Part shown: positions 15,140 to 24,266 of the stretch, piece by piece
Layout: each line of letters starts with the position of its first letter
Numbering within the stretch: position 1 is the stretch's first letter
Origin: Xaviernesmea rhizosphaerae
GTDB taxonomy: Bacteria; Pseudomonadota; Alphaproteobacteria; Rhizobiales; Rhizobiaceae
Length of the DNA: 64,000 bases
Assembly: GCF_001938945.1 (NCBI RefSeq)
Contig: NZ_MKIO01000048.1
Coordinates: forward strand, 1 to 64,000
Reading direction: 5' to 3'
Position numbers and translations under genes: made by a program
Notes under the pieces: model-generated
What the model saw: only the letters and a program-made list of their open reading frames with translations
The model's database searches: none
Told to the model about the DNA's origin: nothing

Positions 15140-18100
15140 TTGACTTCATCTGATCCTGGGTTCCTGTCCGGCTGCGGCAGGCTCGGCGCGCTTATCGCGC
15201 AATTCGACTGGTCGAAGACCAGTCTCGGGCCGATCGGCACCTGGCCGCAGGCCGTCACGAGCACGCTTTCCCTAATCCTGCACTCGCCCGTGGCGATCGT
15301 CACGCTGTGGAACGAGGACGGCGTGATGATCTACAATGACGCCTATTCCGAATTCGCTGGCGCGCGCCATCCGGCGCTCCTGGGCTCCAAAGTGCGCGAA
15401 GGATGGCCCGAGGTGGCCGATTTCAATGACCGGGTGATGCGCGAGGGGCTGGCCGGCAACACGCTGTCCTTCAAGGATCAGGCGCTGACGCTCTATCGCG
15501 CAGGCCGGCCGGGCCAGGCCTGGATGGATCTGGACTACTCGCCGATCCTGTCGCAGGAGGGCACGCCCATCGGCGTGATGGCGATCGTGATCGAAACCAC
15601 GGCCAAGGTCATGGCCGAGCGGCGGCTGGCCGAAAGCGCCCATCACGCCAAGCAGATCCTCGACGGGGCGATCGACTATGCCATCATCGCGCTCGACCGG
15701 GACGGGCGCATCACCCGCTGGAACGAGGGCGCGCGGCGCATTCTCGGCTGGAGCGAGGAGGAGGCGCGGGGTGCCGATGCCGGCCTGTTCTTCACGCCCG
15801 AAGACAGGAAAGCAGGATGGCCGGCGCAGGAAATGGCTGAGGCGCTCGAGCAGGGCGTGGCCAATAACGAGCGCTGGTTCGTGCGCCAGTCCGGCGACCG
15901 TTTCTGGGCGAGCGGCGAGATGTCGCCGATCCGCAACGAGGCCGGCGTAGCCGTCGGCTTCGTCAAGGTGCTGCGCGACCGGACGGAGGAATATCTGACC
16001 GAGGCCCGGCTGAACGAGGCGGAGCGGCGCCTGCGCCGGGCGCAGGAGGTGGGCGGGGTCGGCCTGTTCATCCTCGACGCGCAGGAAGACAGGATGCAGG
16101 TCACCGGCCCCTTCTGCCGGATCTTCGGCTTTGCCGAGGCCGAAACCCTCTCCGTGCATGCGGTCGAGGCCTGCGTGGTGCCTGAGGATCGAACCGTCGC
16201 CTCCACCCCGGAAAGCCGCAAGGATGGCAGCGCGCCGATGGATGTGGAATATCGCATCCGCCGCGCCGATACGGGCGAGGAGCGGATCATCTCGCGGCGC
16301 GGCGAGTTCGAGCGCGATGCGAACGGCCGCATCCTGCGCCTCGTCGGCGCCGTGCAGGACGTGACCGAGCGGCGGCGCGCCCAGCGCGAGCTGCGCGAGA
16401 GCGAGGCCAAGCTGAGGGCCTTGACCGAGACGCTGGAGCAGCGCGTCAACGAGCGCACAGCCGACCGCGACCGCATCTGGCGCCTGTCGACCGACGTGAT
16501 GCTGGTCGCGGATTTCGCCAGCCGCATCGTCGCCATCAATCCGGCCTGGACGCGCCTGCTCGGCTGGCAGGAGAGCGAGCTCGTCGGCCGCTCCTTCCTC
16601 GATTTCATCCATCCCGACGATCTCGCCGCGACCATGGCCGAGACGGAACGGCTGAGCGAGGGCGCCACGGTCTTCACCTTTCTCAACCGCTACCGCGCGG
16701 CTGACGGCAGCTATCGCCGCTTCTCCTGGACCGCCGTGCCGGACGAAAACTACATCCACGCCGTGGGACGCGACGTCACGGCGGAAGTCGAGGCGGCGGA
16801 AAACTTGCGGCGCACCGAGGCCGCGCTGCAGCGGGCGCAGAAGATGGAGGCGATCGGCAATCTGACCGGCGGCGTCGCCCATGACTTCAACAATCTGCTG
16901 CAGGTGATTTCAGGCAATCTCCAGCTGCTCTCCAAGGACATGGCTGGCAATGAGCGGGCGGAGCGGCGCATCGGCAATGCGCTGGCGGGGGTCAATCGCG
17001 GCTCCAAGCTTGCCGCCCAGCTTCTCGCCTTCGGCCGGCGCCAGCCGCTCGATCCCCGGGTCGTCAATATCGGCCGGCTGCTGCAGGGGCTGGACGAGAT
17101 GATCCGCCGCAGCATCGGCGAGGGCATCGCGGTGGAGACGGTGCTCTCGGGCGGGCTGTGGAACACGCTGGTCGATCCGACGCAGCTGGAAAACGCCCTG
17201 CTCAATCTGGCGATCAATGCCCGCGACGCCATGGAAAACTATGGCCGGCTGACCATCGAGGTGATGAACACGGTTCTCAACGGCAACCATGTCGCTCAGG
17301 GCGAGGATGTGGAGGCAGGGGACTATGTCGCCATCACCGTCTCCGACACCGGCACTGGCATCGCCCCCGAGATCATCGACCGCGTCTTCGATCCCTTCTT
17401 CTCGACCAAGGTCGAGGGCAAGGGCACCGGGCTTGGCCTTTCCATGGTCTATGGCTTCGTCAAGCAGTCGGGCGGGCATATCCGCATCTATAGCGAGCCT
17501 GGTTCGGGCACGCAGGTGCGCATGTTCCTGCCGCGCGCGCTGGCCGAGGAGGACGCGACCGATGCGACCGAACAGGCAGGCGTGACCGGCGGCAGCGAGA
17601 CCATTCTGATCGCCGAGGATGACGAGGGCGTGCGCACCACCGTGGTGGAAATGCTGCAGGATCTCGGCTACCGGGTGCTGAAGTCGTCCGATGCCGCAAG
17701 CGCGCTGAGCGTGGTGGAAAGCGGCCTGCCGATCGACCTGCTCTTCACCGATGTCGTCATGCCCGGTCCGCTGAAAAGCACCGAGATGGTGGAGCAGGCG
17801 CGCCGGCTGATTCCCGGCCTCGCCGTGCTGTTCACCTCAGGCTATACCGAAAACTCGATCGTCCATGGCGGCCGGCTCGATGCCGGCGTGCAGCTTCTGT
17901 CCAAGCCCTATACCCGCCAGCAGCTGGCGCGCAAGGTGCGCGCCGTGCTCGACCAGCGCCTTCAGGCAAGCCAATCAACGCCCGCGCCCGTCTTCACGCT
18001 CCGGCCCTCCGCGCCTGAGGCCGTGCCTCCTCAGGCCCCGGAAGCGCAGGCCCCCGAGACGCAGGCCGCCGCCCCGCCGTCATCCACGGCCCCCTCCGCG

Positions 18101-18472
18101 CCGCCGTCGGGGTCGGCAGGCCGGCAGGTGCTGGTCGTGGAGGATGATGCGCTGATCCGCATGGACACGGCTGAAATCCTGGAGGTGGAGGGTCTTGCCG
18201 TTCTGGAGGCGGCCACGGCACGCCAGGCGCTCGACCTCCTGGAAGGGCCGAAGGGTGGAGAGATCGGGATTCTCTTCACCGATCTCGGCCTGCCGGACAT
18301 GTCCGGCGGTGAACTGGCCCGCCAGGTGCGCGAGCGCTGGCCGGACATCGCCATCATCTTCGCGACCGGGGAGGCGCAGGCGCCGAAAATCGACGGCGGT
18401 CGCGTGGCCTTTCTGCAGAAGCCCTATACGCCGCAGCGCGTGCTGGCGCTTCTGGCGGAGCTTTCCGGCTGA
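15140..18472 (+). CDS. Multi-PAS hybrid histidine kinase with two receiver domains
   Basis: The 1110-residue protein has no membrane segment, so it is a soluble sensor. It has an N-terminal sensor domain (about 22-155), three PAS-like regions (about 170-280, 295-410, 445-550), a HisKA domain with phosphoacceptor His581 in GGVAHDFNNLL, an ATPase domain with N-box NLAINARDAMEN, DTGTG (736-740) and GKGTGLGLSM (760-769), and two receivers with Asp871 (LLFTDVVMPG) and Asp1048 (LFTDLGLPD). A Pro/Ala-rich linker (about 945-995) joins the receivers. Translation probably starts at a TTG, as no ATG precedes the conserved N-terminus. Its sensor domain resembles that of the HWE kinase at 47772-49685. The signal is unknown. 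Confidence 0.9.
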   Translation: MTSSDPGFLSGCGRLGALIAQFDWSKTSLGPIGTWPQAVTSTLSLILHSPVAIVTLWNEDGVMIYNDAYSEFAGARHPALLGSKVREGWPEVADFNDRVMREGLAGNTLSFKDQALTLYRAGRPGQAWMDLDYSPILSQEGTPIGVMAIVIETTAKVMAERRLAESAHHAKQILDGAIDYAIIALDRDGRITRWNEGARRILGWSEEEARGADAGLFFTPEDRKAGWPAQEMAEALEQGVANNERWFVRQSGDRFWASGEMSPIRNEAGVAVGFVKVLRDRTEEYLTEARLNEAERRLRRAQEVGGVGLFILDAQEDRMQVTGPFCRIFGFAEAETLSVHAVEACVVPEDRTVASTPESRKDGSAPMDVEYRIRRADTGEERIISRRGEFERDANGRILRLVGAVQDVTERRRAQRELRESEAKLRALTETLEQRVNERTADRDRIWRLSTDVMLVADFASRIVAINPAWTRLLGWQESELVGRSFLDFIHPDDLAATMAETERLSEGATVFTFLNRYRAADGSYRRFSWTAVPDENYIHAVGRDVTAEVEAAENLRRTEAALQRAQKMEAIGNLTGGVAHDFNNLLQVISGNLQLLSKDMAGNERAERRIGNALAGVNRGSKLAAQLLAFGRRQPLDPRVVNIGRLLQGLDEMIRRSIGEGIAVETVLSGGLWNTLVDPTQLENALLNLAINARDAMENYGRLTIEVMNTVLNGNHVAQGEDVEAGDYVAITVSDTGTGIAPEIIDRVFDPFFSTKVEGKGTGLGLSMVYGFVKQSGGHIRIYSEPGSGTQVRMFLPRALAEEDATDATEQAGVTGGSETILIAEDDEGVRTTVVEMLQDLGYRVLKSSDAASALSVVESGLPIDLLFTDVVMPGPLKSTEMVEQARRLIPGLAVLFTSGYTENSIVHGGRLDAGVQLLSKPYTRQQLARKVRAVLDQRLQASQSTPAPVFTLRPSAPEAVPPQAPEAQAPETQAAAPPSSTAPSAPPSGSAGRQVLVVEDDALIRMDTAEILEVEGLAVLEAATARQALDLLEGPKGGEIGILFTDLGLPDMSGGELARQVRERWPDIAIIFATGEAQAPKIDGGRVAFLQKPYTPQRVLALLAELSG

Positions 18473-18532
18473 GCGCATCCGTTCTGTCGGCAAGCGGGGC
18501 CGCGAGCCGACACGGGTTCTTGGTCCTTGAGA

Positions 18533-18557
18533 GGAACCTTTTGAGGCATGACCCATT
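18533..18557 (+). promoter_or_regulatory. Possible EcfG/RpoE2-type promoter
   Basis: GGAAC (18533-18537), 17 bases, then ATT (18555-18557). It fits GGAAC-N18-TT and ends 60 bases before the DUF6894 gene. Confidence 0.5.
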
Positions 18558-18617
18558 TGCGCGGAAACGATCCGGCGCCGATGAGCAGACGGGAGACGCC
18601 GGGCATGAGGAGTTGCC

Positions 18618-18860
18618 ATGGCGTTGTTCTATTTTCGCGTTCTCGACAGGGATGGGGACGCAGCGAGCGAATCGGCTCACGAGTTTGCCAGCCTTGCCGA
18701 AGCGAAGGCCGAGGCACGCCGGGCACTCGGCGAAATGGCGGCCGATGGCCTTCCCGGCGCTCCGCTGAACATGATGTCGGTGGAAGTGCTCGATGCCGAG
18801 CACCGCTCCCTGGTCGAGCTGAGGCTCCTGGTGGAGGAGGTGCCCAAGGGGCTCTCCTGA
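18618..18860 (+). CDS. DUF6894 family small protein, 80 aa
   Basis: The protein begins MALFYFRVLDRDGDAA, followed by EFASLAEAKAEARRALGEMA, a pattern typical of the short DUF6894 proteins that are abundant in Rhizobiales. It is predicted to be a small alpha/beta protein with no membrane segment. GGAG lies seven bases before the ATG. Function is unknown. A GGAAC-N18-TT sequence just upstream suggests stress-related expression and argues against simple co-transcription with the kinase. Confidence 0.82.
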   Translation: MALFYFRVLDRDGDAASESAHEFASLAEAKAEARRALGEMAADGLPGAPLNMMSVEVLDAEHRSLVELRLLVEEVPKGLS

Positions 18861-18973
18861 CGACTGTGCCTCGCCTGAAGACTGTGCCGGCCTGAAGACT
18901 TTGCCGGGAAGCGGGCGCGACAGGTTGAAGCGCGGTGCCGGCCCGCATAATTGATCGCCAAGCGCGATGGCCG

Positions 18974-20377
18974 TCAGGCGCCCTGTTCCCGCGTCTGCCC
19001 GCCCGCCGGCTGCGGCCTGCGCTCCACCACCAGCCCCTGGGCCTCCTCATCGATAATGCGCGCGCCGCGCTGGCGGCTGAGATAGCGCCAGAACCATTGC
19101 AGGCTGACGAGCAGCTTCTTCTCAAAGTTGACGAGCAGATAGACGTGGACAATCGCCCAGAGCACCCAGGCGAGCCGTCCCTTGAGGGTCCAGCGACCGA
19201 AATCGAAGATGGCGGCGTTTCGGCCGATCACGGCGGTGTTGCCGCGATTGTTGAAATGGAAGGGGCGTACCGCCCCCGGCCCGCGGCCGATGCGGCGCAG
19301 CTCCCGGCCGAGATGGCGGCCCTGCTGCTTGGCCACCTGCGCCAGCGCCGGCAGCGCCTTTCCGCCTTCGCCCACACCCAGGGCGGTATCGCCCAACGCA
19401 TAGACATGCTCGATGCCCTTGACCGCGAGATTGGGCTCCACCGGCAGACGGCCACCGGGGCCCGGCTCCTTGCCCAGCCAGCGCGCCGCCGGCGAGGCCT
19501 TGACGCCCGCGCCCCAGACCACGCAGCCGACCTTCACTGTCCGCCCGGCCATGACCACGTGGTCGGCGCCGATCGCCTCGATCGCCTCGCCCGTGCGCAC
19601 CTCGACGCCCATTTTCTCCAGCGTGCGGCGGGCATAATCGGTGAGGTTCTCGGGAAATTGCGCGAGAATGCGCGGGCCGGCCTCGACCAGCAAGACCTTC
19701 AAATAATCCGGCGCCAGCGCGCGGAAATCACGGGTGATCATGAAGCGCCCCAGCTCGGCGATCGCCCCGGCCATTTCCACGCCCGTCGGGCCGCCGCCGA
19801 TGACCACGCAGGTCAGCAGTGCCTTCTTCTCCTCCGGATCGGTCGCCACCTCAGCCTTTTCAAAGGCAGTCAGCAGGCGCTGGCGGATCTGGCGGGCCTC
19901 GTGAATGGTCTTCAGCCCCGGCGCGAATTCGCGCCATTCGTCATGGCCGAAGTAATTATAGACCGAGCCGGTGGCCAGAACGAGCGTGTCATAGGGCACG
20001 CTCGGCCCATCCCCGGTCTTGACCAGGCGACGGGCCGTGTCGATGCCCGTCACCTCCGCCAGCATCACATGGATGTTTTCGTAGCGCCCGAGCGTGCGCC
20101 GGATCGGCTCGGAAATATCGGCCGGCGACAGCTCCGCCGTGGCGACCTGATAGAGGAGCGGCTGGAAGAGATTGTGGTTGCGGCGGTCGATGACGGTGAC
20201 GGTGGCATCGCTGTTGCCCAGCGCCTGGGCGCAGGCCAGCCCGCCGAACCCGCCGCCGACGATGACGATGCGCCGTGATGCCGATGCGCCGGTATGGGCC
20301 AAGGCCCGGCTGATGCCGTCGGGAAGGGGCTGTTCCAGCAGAGATGCTTCGTCCTCGATCGGGCGTTGATCGGTCAT
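18974..20377 (-). CDS. ndh: NAD(P)/FAD-dependent oxidoreductase, type II NADH dehydrogenase-like
   Basis: The 467-residue flavoprotein has the FAD-binding GGGFGGLA (residues 41-48), the NAD-binding VVIGGGPTGVEMAG (191-204) and the second FAD contact YALGDTA. The C-terminal part contains a hydrophobic stretch (LAWVLWAIVHVYLLVNF) that would place the enzyme at the inner face of the membrane, as in NDH-2. NDH-2 passes electrons from NADH to quinone without pumping protons. The ATG at 20377 follows GGAG by six bases; another ATG at 20389 lacks a site. It is followed upstream by the Mn-catalase gene in the same direction, 340 bases away. Confidence 0.88.
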   Translation of the reverse strand: MTDQRPIEDEASLLEQPLPDGISRALAHTGASASRRIVIVGGGFGGLACAQALGNSDATVTVIDRRNHNLFQPLLYQVATAELSPADISEPIRRTLGRYENIHVMLAEVTGIDTARRLVKTGDGPSVPYDTLVLATGSVYNYFGHDEWREFAPGLKTIHEARQIRQRLLTAFEKAEVATDPEEKKALLTCVVIGGGPTGVEMAGAIAELGRFMITRDFRALAPDYLKVLLVEAGPRILAQFPENLTDYARRTLEKMGVEVRTGEAIEAIGADHVVMAGRTVKVGCVVWGAGVKASPAARWLGKEPGPGGRLPVEPNLAVKGIEHVYALGDTALGVGEGGKALPALAQVAKQQGRHLGRELRRIGRGPGAVRPFHFNNRGNTAVIGRNAAIFDFGRWTLKGRLAWVLWAIVHVYLLVNFEKKLLVSLQWFWRYLSRQRGARIIDEEAQGLVVERRPQPAGGQTREQGA

Positions 20378-20400
20378 GTCGCTCTCCATTGCCGGTCTGC

Positions 20401-20441
20401 CAGAGCATCGTTATGCATGCGATTGTCGGTCCGGTGCTCTG
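20401..20441. repeat. Intergenic palindrome, family 1-like
   Basis: CAGAGCATCG and CGGTGCTCTG ends form an imperfect inverted repeat, matching the outer ends (GAGCATCGGAC / GTCCGATGCTC) of repeat family 1. It lies between ndh and the Mn-catalase gene. Confidence 0.5.
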
Positions 20442-20670
20442 GTGGAATGAATTTGCCATTTGAGACCCAGCTGCAGCGATCTCGGGGATCAAATGTCAGG
20501 ATCGGACCATCAGGCCCCGCTCTCCTCGAACCGGACGAAGCGGACAGAACGTGTCCAGACTCCGCAAGGCCCGGGAAGACCGGAACCCAGTGCCGCGAGG
20601 CCCGTCAGCAGGCCTCGCTTCATGTCGTCAGAGATTTCGAATCCAGGCCTCATCCGTCAAGGCGCGAAGA

Positions 20671-20687
20671 CCTGTGTTTTGCACAGG
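20671..20687 (-). terminator. Weak hairpin after the manganese catalase gene
   Basis: CCTGTG and CACAGG arms around a 5-base loop, 31 bases beyond the catalase stop. The stem is only 6 bp and no T-run follows, so a terminator role is uncertain. Confidence 0.3.
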
Positions 20688-20717
20688 CCAGCCATGCGGC
20701 AAGCCGTATTCTTCCCG

Positions 20718-21551
20718 TCAGGCGGGCGTGATCTGCTCGGTTTGTGCGCCGCTCATCGGCTTGGCCGGGCCGAGAACCGGCTTTTCGCCGAGGGGCGACA
20801 TGGGATTGGCGGTAAACTCGCCCTTGCCGTCTGGCGACGGTCCCTGAGACCAGCGTCCGGCCACCGGCGCGCTGCCATCGGCCTGGAAGCCGAGGAAAGC
20901 ATAGCTGAATTCGGTCTTTTCCATCTCCTGCGGGAAGGAATTGGGAATGGGGAAGACCTGTGTCGGCCCGCCAAGCTCTTCCAGCGCCGCCACCCACTGG
21001 TTCTGGTGCATCGTGTCGCGGGCAATCAGGAAGGAGAGCATCTCCTTCATGCCGGGGTCCTGCGTCATGTTATAGAGACGCACGGCAAGCGTGCGTCCTG
21101 TCGCCTCCGCCGCGATGTTGCAGGTCATGTCGGCGGCGATGTTGCCGCTGGCATAGATGTGCGACATGTTGAAGGGCACGCCGTCGGAATCGACCGGCAT
21201 GGCCGAAAGACCGGCTGAAAGAATGTTCTTCAGATTGAGCCCGCCGAGCACCGCGCCGCCGACCGGATCGGCCGCGACCTCCTCCTTGACCGACACGGGC
21301 GCGCCCTCGAGATTGAGCGCGACGGCGGTCGCCAGCATTTCGATATGGCCGAGCTCCTCGGCGGCCGTGTTCATCAGCAGATCGCGGAATTTCGGATTGC
21401 CGCGCGCGCCGCAGGCCTGGAAGAAATATTGCATGGCGACCCGGATCTCGCCCTCCACGCCGCCGATCGCCTGCTGCAGGGCGCGGGCAAACTGCGGGTC
21501 CGGCGTCTCGACCCGCACCGGAAACTGAAGGCGTCCATCGGTATAAAACAT
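20718..21551 (-). CDS. Manganese catalase
   Basis: The 277-residue protein is a di-manganese catalase, which breaks down hydrogen peroxide. The four-helix metal site is visible: GGVEGEIRVAMQYFFQA with the first Glu ligands, AAEELGHIEMLATAVA with the E-x2-H pattern, and later RDTMHQNQWVAALEELG. The C-terminal tail is rich in Pro, Gly and Ser. AAGGAG lies eight bases before the ATG. An exact GGAAC-N17-GTT site on the minus strand about 92 bases upstream points to general stress control, which suits a peroxide defence enzyme. Confidence 0.93.
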   Translation of the reverse strand: MFYTDGRLQFPVRVETPDPQFARALQQAIGGVEGEIRVAMQYFFQACGARGNPKFRDLLMNTAAEELGHIEMLATAVALNLEGAPVSVKEEVAADPVGGAVLGGLNLKNILSAGLSAMPVDSDGVPFNMSHIYASGNIAADMTCNIAAEATGRTLAVRLYNMTQDPGMKEMLSFLIARDTMHQNQWVAALEELGGPTQVFPIPNSFPQEMEKTEFSYAFLGFQADGSAPVAGRWSQGPSPDGKGEFTANPMSPLGEKPVLGPAKPMSGAQTEQITPA

Positions 21552-21642
21552 GGTATTCTCCTTGAAGGTCTTGCGGAAGGTCTCGGGGAAGGTGTTTGGG
21601 GGGAGCGCTAGGGAAGGTCTTGGCTCGTCTTCCCCGGCCTCC

Positions 21643-21667
21643 AACAAGCGCTTCCCCCCGCAGTTCC
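21643..21667 (-). promoter_or_regulatory. Putative EcfG/RpoE2-type promoter of the Mn-catalase gene
   Basis: Minus strand: GGAAC (21667-21663), 17 bases, then GTT (21645-21643). This is an exact consensus match ending 91 bases before the Mn-catalase start. Confidence 0.7.
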
Positions 21668-21824
21668 CGCGCCGCCCGCGCTTTTGCCCGTTGCTGCCAA
21701 GATTTCGGGCTTTCCCCGGCGGACCATCCCGGGCTTTGCGATGGGGCTGCGTCGGGAGCAGGCTGTGCTGAGAGGATTAGGCTGATGGGTTCCCATGAGC
21801 GAGGCTTGGTATAGATAAGGCGCC

Positions 21825-22916
21825 ATGCAGATCGCCTTTTACGCCCCTCTGAAATCCCCCGACCATCCCGTGCCCTCGGGCGACCGGCTGATGGCGCGGC
21901 TGCTGATTGCAGCACTGTCGGCGCGCGGCCATCGCGTCACCGTCGCCTCGACCCTGCGCGCCTTTGGAGCGACGCCGGAGGCGGTCATGGAGGGGGGCGC
22001 GGCGGCGCGGGCCGAGGTGGAGCGGCTGACGGCCCTCTATGAAAGTGAGGGCGGGCCCGATCTCTGGTTCACCTATCATCCCTATTACAAGGCGCCGGAC
22101 CGGCTGGGCCCGGCAATCGCCCGCCGCTTCGCCATTCCCTATGTCACGGCCGAAGCTTCCTATTCCGCCCGGCGCGACCGGGCCGGGTGGGCCGAGGCGC
22201 AGGCGCTGGTGCGCGCGGCAGTCTCTGAAGCCGCGCTGAACCTGTGCATGACCGACCGCGACCGCGCCGGCCTCATCGACGCGATCCCGCAGGCCCGCGT
22301 GGCCCGGCTGGCGCCCTTCATCGATGCCGCGCGCTTCCTGGCGCTGCCGCCGCGGCCGGAGCCGGGCCATCTCGTGGCCGTGGCGATGATGCGGGCGGGC
22401 GACAAGATGGACAGTTTCCGCTTCCTCGCCGAGGCGCTGGCACTGCTGGACCGGCCGGACTGGCGGCTGACGCTGGTGGGCGGCGGGCCGCTGGAAGCCG
22501 AGGTGCGCGCCCTGTTCGCCCGCTTCGGCGCGCGCGTGACATTTGCCGGCGAGCGGCCGGCGGAAGAGGTGGCCGCCATTCTGTCCACCGCTGCGCTCTA
22601 TGCCTGGCCCGGCTGCGGCGAGGCCTATGGCCTGGCCTATCTGGAAGCGGCCGCCAGCGGCGTCCCGGCCGTGGCCCAGGCCATCGCCGGCGTGCCCGAG
22701 GTTGTGATGGCGGGACAGACCGGGCTCCTGACGCCGGCCGGCGATGTCGCCGCCTATGCGGAGGCGCTCGCCCGTCTTCTGGCCGAGCCGGCGCTTCGTG
22801 ACCGTCTGGCCGACGGCGCCCGTCGGTTCGTCACCGAAGAGCGCGATCTCGGCCGCGCCGCTGACCGGCTCGATGCGCTGCTGCGCCCGCTGGTCTCGCC
22901 GCTCGCACGGCTCTGA
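21825..22916 (+). CDS. Glycosyltransferase family 4-type
   Basis: The 363-residue protein has a GT-B fold. The start MQIAFYAPLKSPDHPVPSGD is typical of GT4 donors of envelope sugars, TLVGGGPLEAEVRALF marks the start of the donor domain, and the nucleotide-sugar motif is GEAYGLAYLEAAASGVP. No membrane segment is evident, so it acts at the cytosolic face. The donor and acceptor are unknown. The polysaccharide deacetylase-like gene follows on the same strand after 150 bases, suggesting a shared polysaccharide or lipid-linked sugar. Confidence 0.85.
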   Translation: MQIAFYAPLKSPDHPVPSGDRLMARLLIAALSARGHRVTVASTLRAFGATPEAVMEGGAAARAEVERLTALYESEGGPDLWFTYHPYYKAPDRLGPAIARRFAIPYVTAEASYSARRDRAGWAEAQALVRAAVSEAALNLCMTDRDRAGLIDAIPQARVARLAPFIDAARFLALPPRPEPGHLVAVAMMRAGDKMDSFRFLAEALALLDRPDWRLTLVGGGPLEAEVRALFARFGARVTFAGERPAEEVAAILSTAALYAWPGCGEAYGLAYLEAAASGVPAVAQAIAGVPEVVMAGQTGLLTPAGDVAAYAEALARLLAEPALRDRLADGARRFVTEERDLGRAADRLDALLRPLVSPLARL

Positions 22917-23066
22917 TGGCGGCGCGAAACCGCCGGCACGGGCCGGATTTCACTTGAAGCCTGTCCGCCAACATGGGAAGCGACGGGCGACGCATGGGCG
23001 ACGGCAGGCTATGCCCCTTTGCGTCATGCCTGTGCCGCGCCATCGCCGATAAAGGATCTCTGCCCG

Positions 23067-23813
23067 ATGCCTCTTCCATCCGTCGCCGATCCGCTGCTGC
23101 GCGAACTCGACCGCTGGCATGCGCGCGGCGCCGTAGCGCCGCTCTGGCTGCGCGATGACGATGCGGTGAGCGCAACGGCGTCGCTGGAGCGGCTGGTGGA
23201 GCAGACGGAGCGCTTTTCCGTGCCGGTGACGCTGGCCGTGATCCCGGCTGAGGAGGAGCCGAGCCTGCGCAATCTGGTGGCGAGCGAGCCGCATGTCAGC
23301 GTGGCGGTGCATGGCTGGCGCCATGCCGACCATGCCGCTCCCGGCGTCAAGAAGCAGGAACTGGGCCCGGAACGCCCTGCCGAGACCGTGCTGGCCGAGC
23401 TTTCATCCGGGCTCGGCCGCCTGCGCGCGCATTATGGAGAGCATCTCCTTCCCGTGCTGGTGCCGCCCTGGAACCGGATCGACGCCGCGCTCCTGCCGGC
23501 CCTTCCGGGCCTCGGCTTCCAGGCGCTCTCCGTCTATGGCCGGGAAAAGCCCGGGCCGATCCCCGCCATCAATACCCATGTCGATCTGATCGACTGGCAC
23601 GGCACGCGTGGCGGCCGCCCGCCCGAGCGTCTCTTTGCCGAGATTGCCGCGCGGCTGTCCGAGGTCGCCGGGACCGGGGCGACCATGGGGCTTCTCACCC
23701 ATCATCTCGTCCATGATGCCGCGGCCTGGTCGTTTCTCGAAACCCTGTTCAAGGTCACGGCTGCCCATCCCGCCTGTCGCTGGGAGCCGCTGTCGGCGCA
23801 TCTACAGCGGTAA
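23067..23813 (+). CDS. Polysaccharide deacetylase family protein
   Basis: The 248-residue protein resembles the NodB-type deacetylase fold. LRDDDAVSATASLERLVE contains the first acidic motif, VAVHGWRHADHA the His motif, and LVPPWNRIDAALLP the third. No signal peptide is seen, so it would be cytosolic, unlike secreted deacetylases. Members remove acetyl or similar groups from amino sugars. I used the ATG at 23067 with AAAGGA about ten bases before; an earlier ATG at 23019 lacks a site. It follows a GT4 gene on the same strand. Confidence 0.75.
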   Translation: MPLPSVADPLLRELDRWHARGAVAPLWLRDDDAVSATASLERLVEQTERFSVPVTLAVIPAEEEPSLRNLVASEPHVSVAVHGWRHADHAAPGVKKQELGPERPAETVLAELSSGLGRLRAHYGEHLLPVLVPPWNRIDAALLPALPGLGFQALSVYGREKPGPIPAINTHVDLIDWHGTRGGRPPERLFAEIAARLSEVAGTGATMGLLTHHLVHDAAAWSFLETLFKVTAAHPACRWEPLSAHLQR

Positions 23814-24030
23814 GCAGGGCCATTCCGGTAAGAGCGGGCGTTGTCCGGCCTACAATCCGCCCTGTTCCGTCATGAGGCGGTAAGGGGCTCGGCCCCTGGC
23901 GCATCGGGGCTAAACCGGTTCCCAGTTTCCAAAGTACACGACACACGTATTTGCGTGCCGTGGCGCCCCCTCGTCCGCCTGCCGGCACCCGACCGGGGAC
24001 GAGCCACGGGTCTCGTCCCGTCCTTCGGAC

Positions 24031-24162
24031 CCCCGCTGGGGAGAAGAGACCCAGCCGACAGTGCCGCGCCTCCATCCAACTCCCTGAAAATGCATAAACC
24101 GCATTTTCTCATGGGTGGCAGCGGGGCAAAGCGGTGCCGCACGTCTCTTCTCCCCAGCGGGG
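24031..24162. repeat. Mosaic intergenic element with a perfect 20-bp inverted repeat
   Basis: The arms at 24031-24050 and 24143-24162 are perfect inverted copies of a sequence reading CCCCGCTGGGGAGAAGAGAC. Between them lies a separate perfect 8-bp stem, GAAAATGC (24086-24093) with GCATTTTC (24101-24108). The flanks continue in both directions with CCGAAGG/CCTTCGG-type sequence. Elements with this CTCCCCAGCGGGGAGAAGG text are, from memory, widely dispersed between rhizobial genes. No gene is present in 23814-24264. Confidence 0.75.
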
Positions 24163-24229
24163 AGAAGGTGGCCCGAAGGGTCGGATGAGGGGGGCAGCCA
24201 AGGTCGCAAATCATAGTGGCGTGTACGGG

Positions 24230-24266
24230 AGTGAAAAGCGGTTCCCACTTTTCGGGCCGATGCTCT
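24230..24266. repeat. Intergenic palindromic repeat, family 1 (half copy)
   Basis: Matches the outer half of the full copies: GTGAAAAGCGGTTCCCACTT followed by TTCGGGCCGATGCTCT. It overlaps the last two bases of the MBL-fold gene at 24265, so the gene's stop codon lies at the repeat edge. Confidence 0.6.

Noticed and set aside
15097..15140. GGAAC stress promoter before the hybrid kinase
   Set aside because: GGAAC is present at 15108-15112, but the -10 position reads GAA, which does not fit the consensus.
15272..16882. 536-codon minus-strand open frame inside the hybrid kinase gene
   Set aside because: It is fully antisense to a multi-domain kinase with clear motifs; the translation resembles shadow sequence rich in Asp, Arg and Gly.
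20575..20605. GGAAC stress promoter on the plus strand near ndh
   Set aside because: The -10 position reads GTC and no plus-strand gene follows; ndh is on the other strand.
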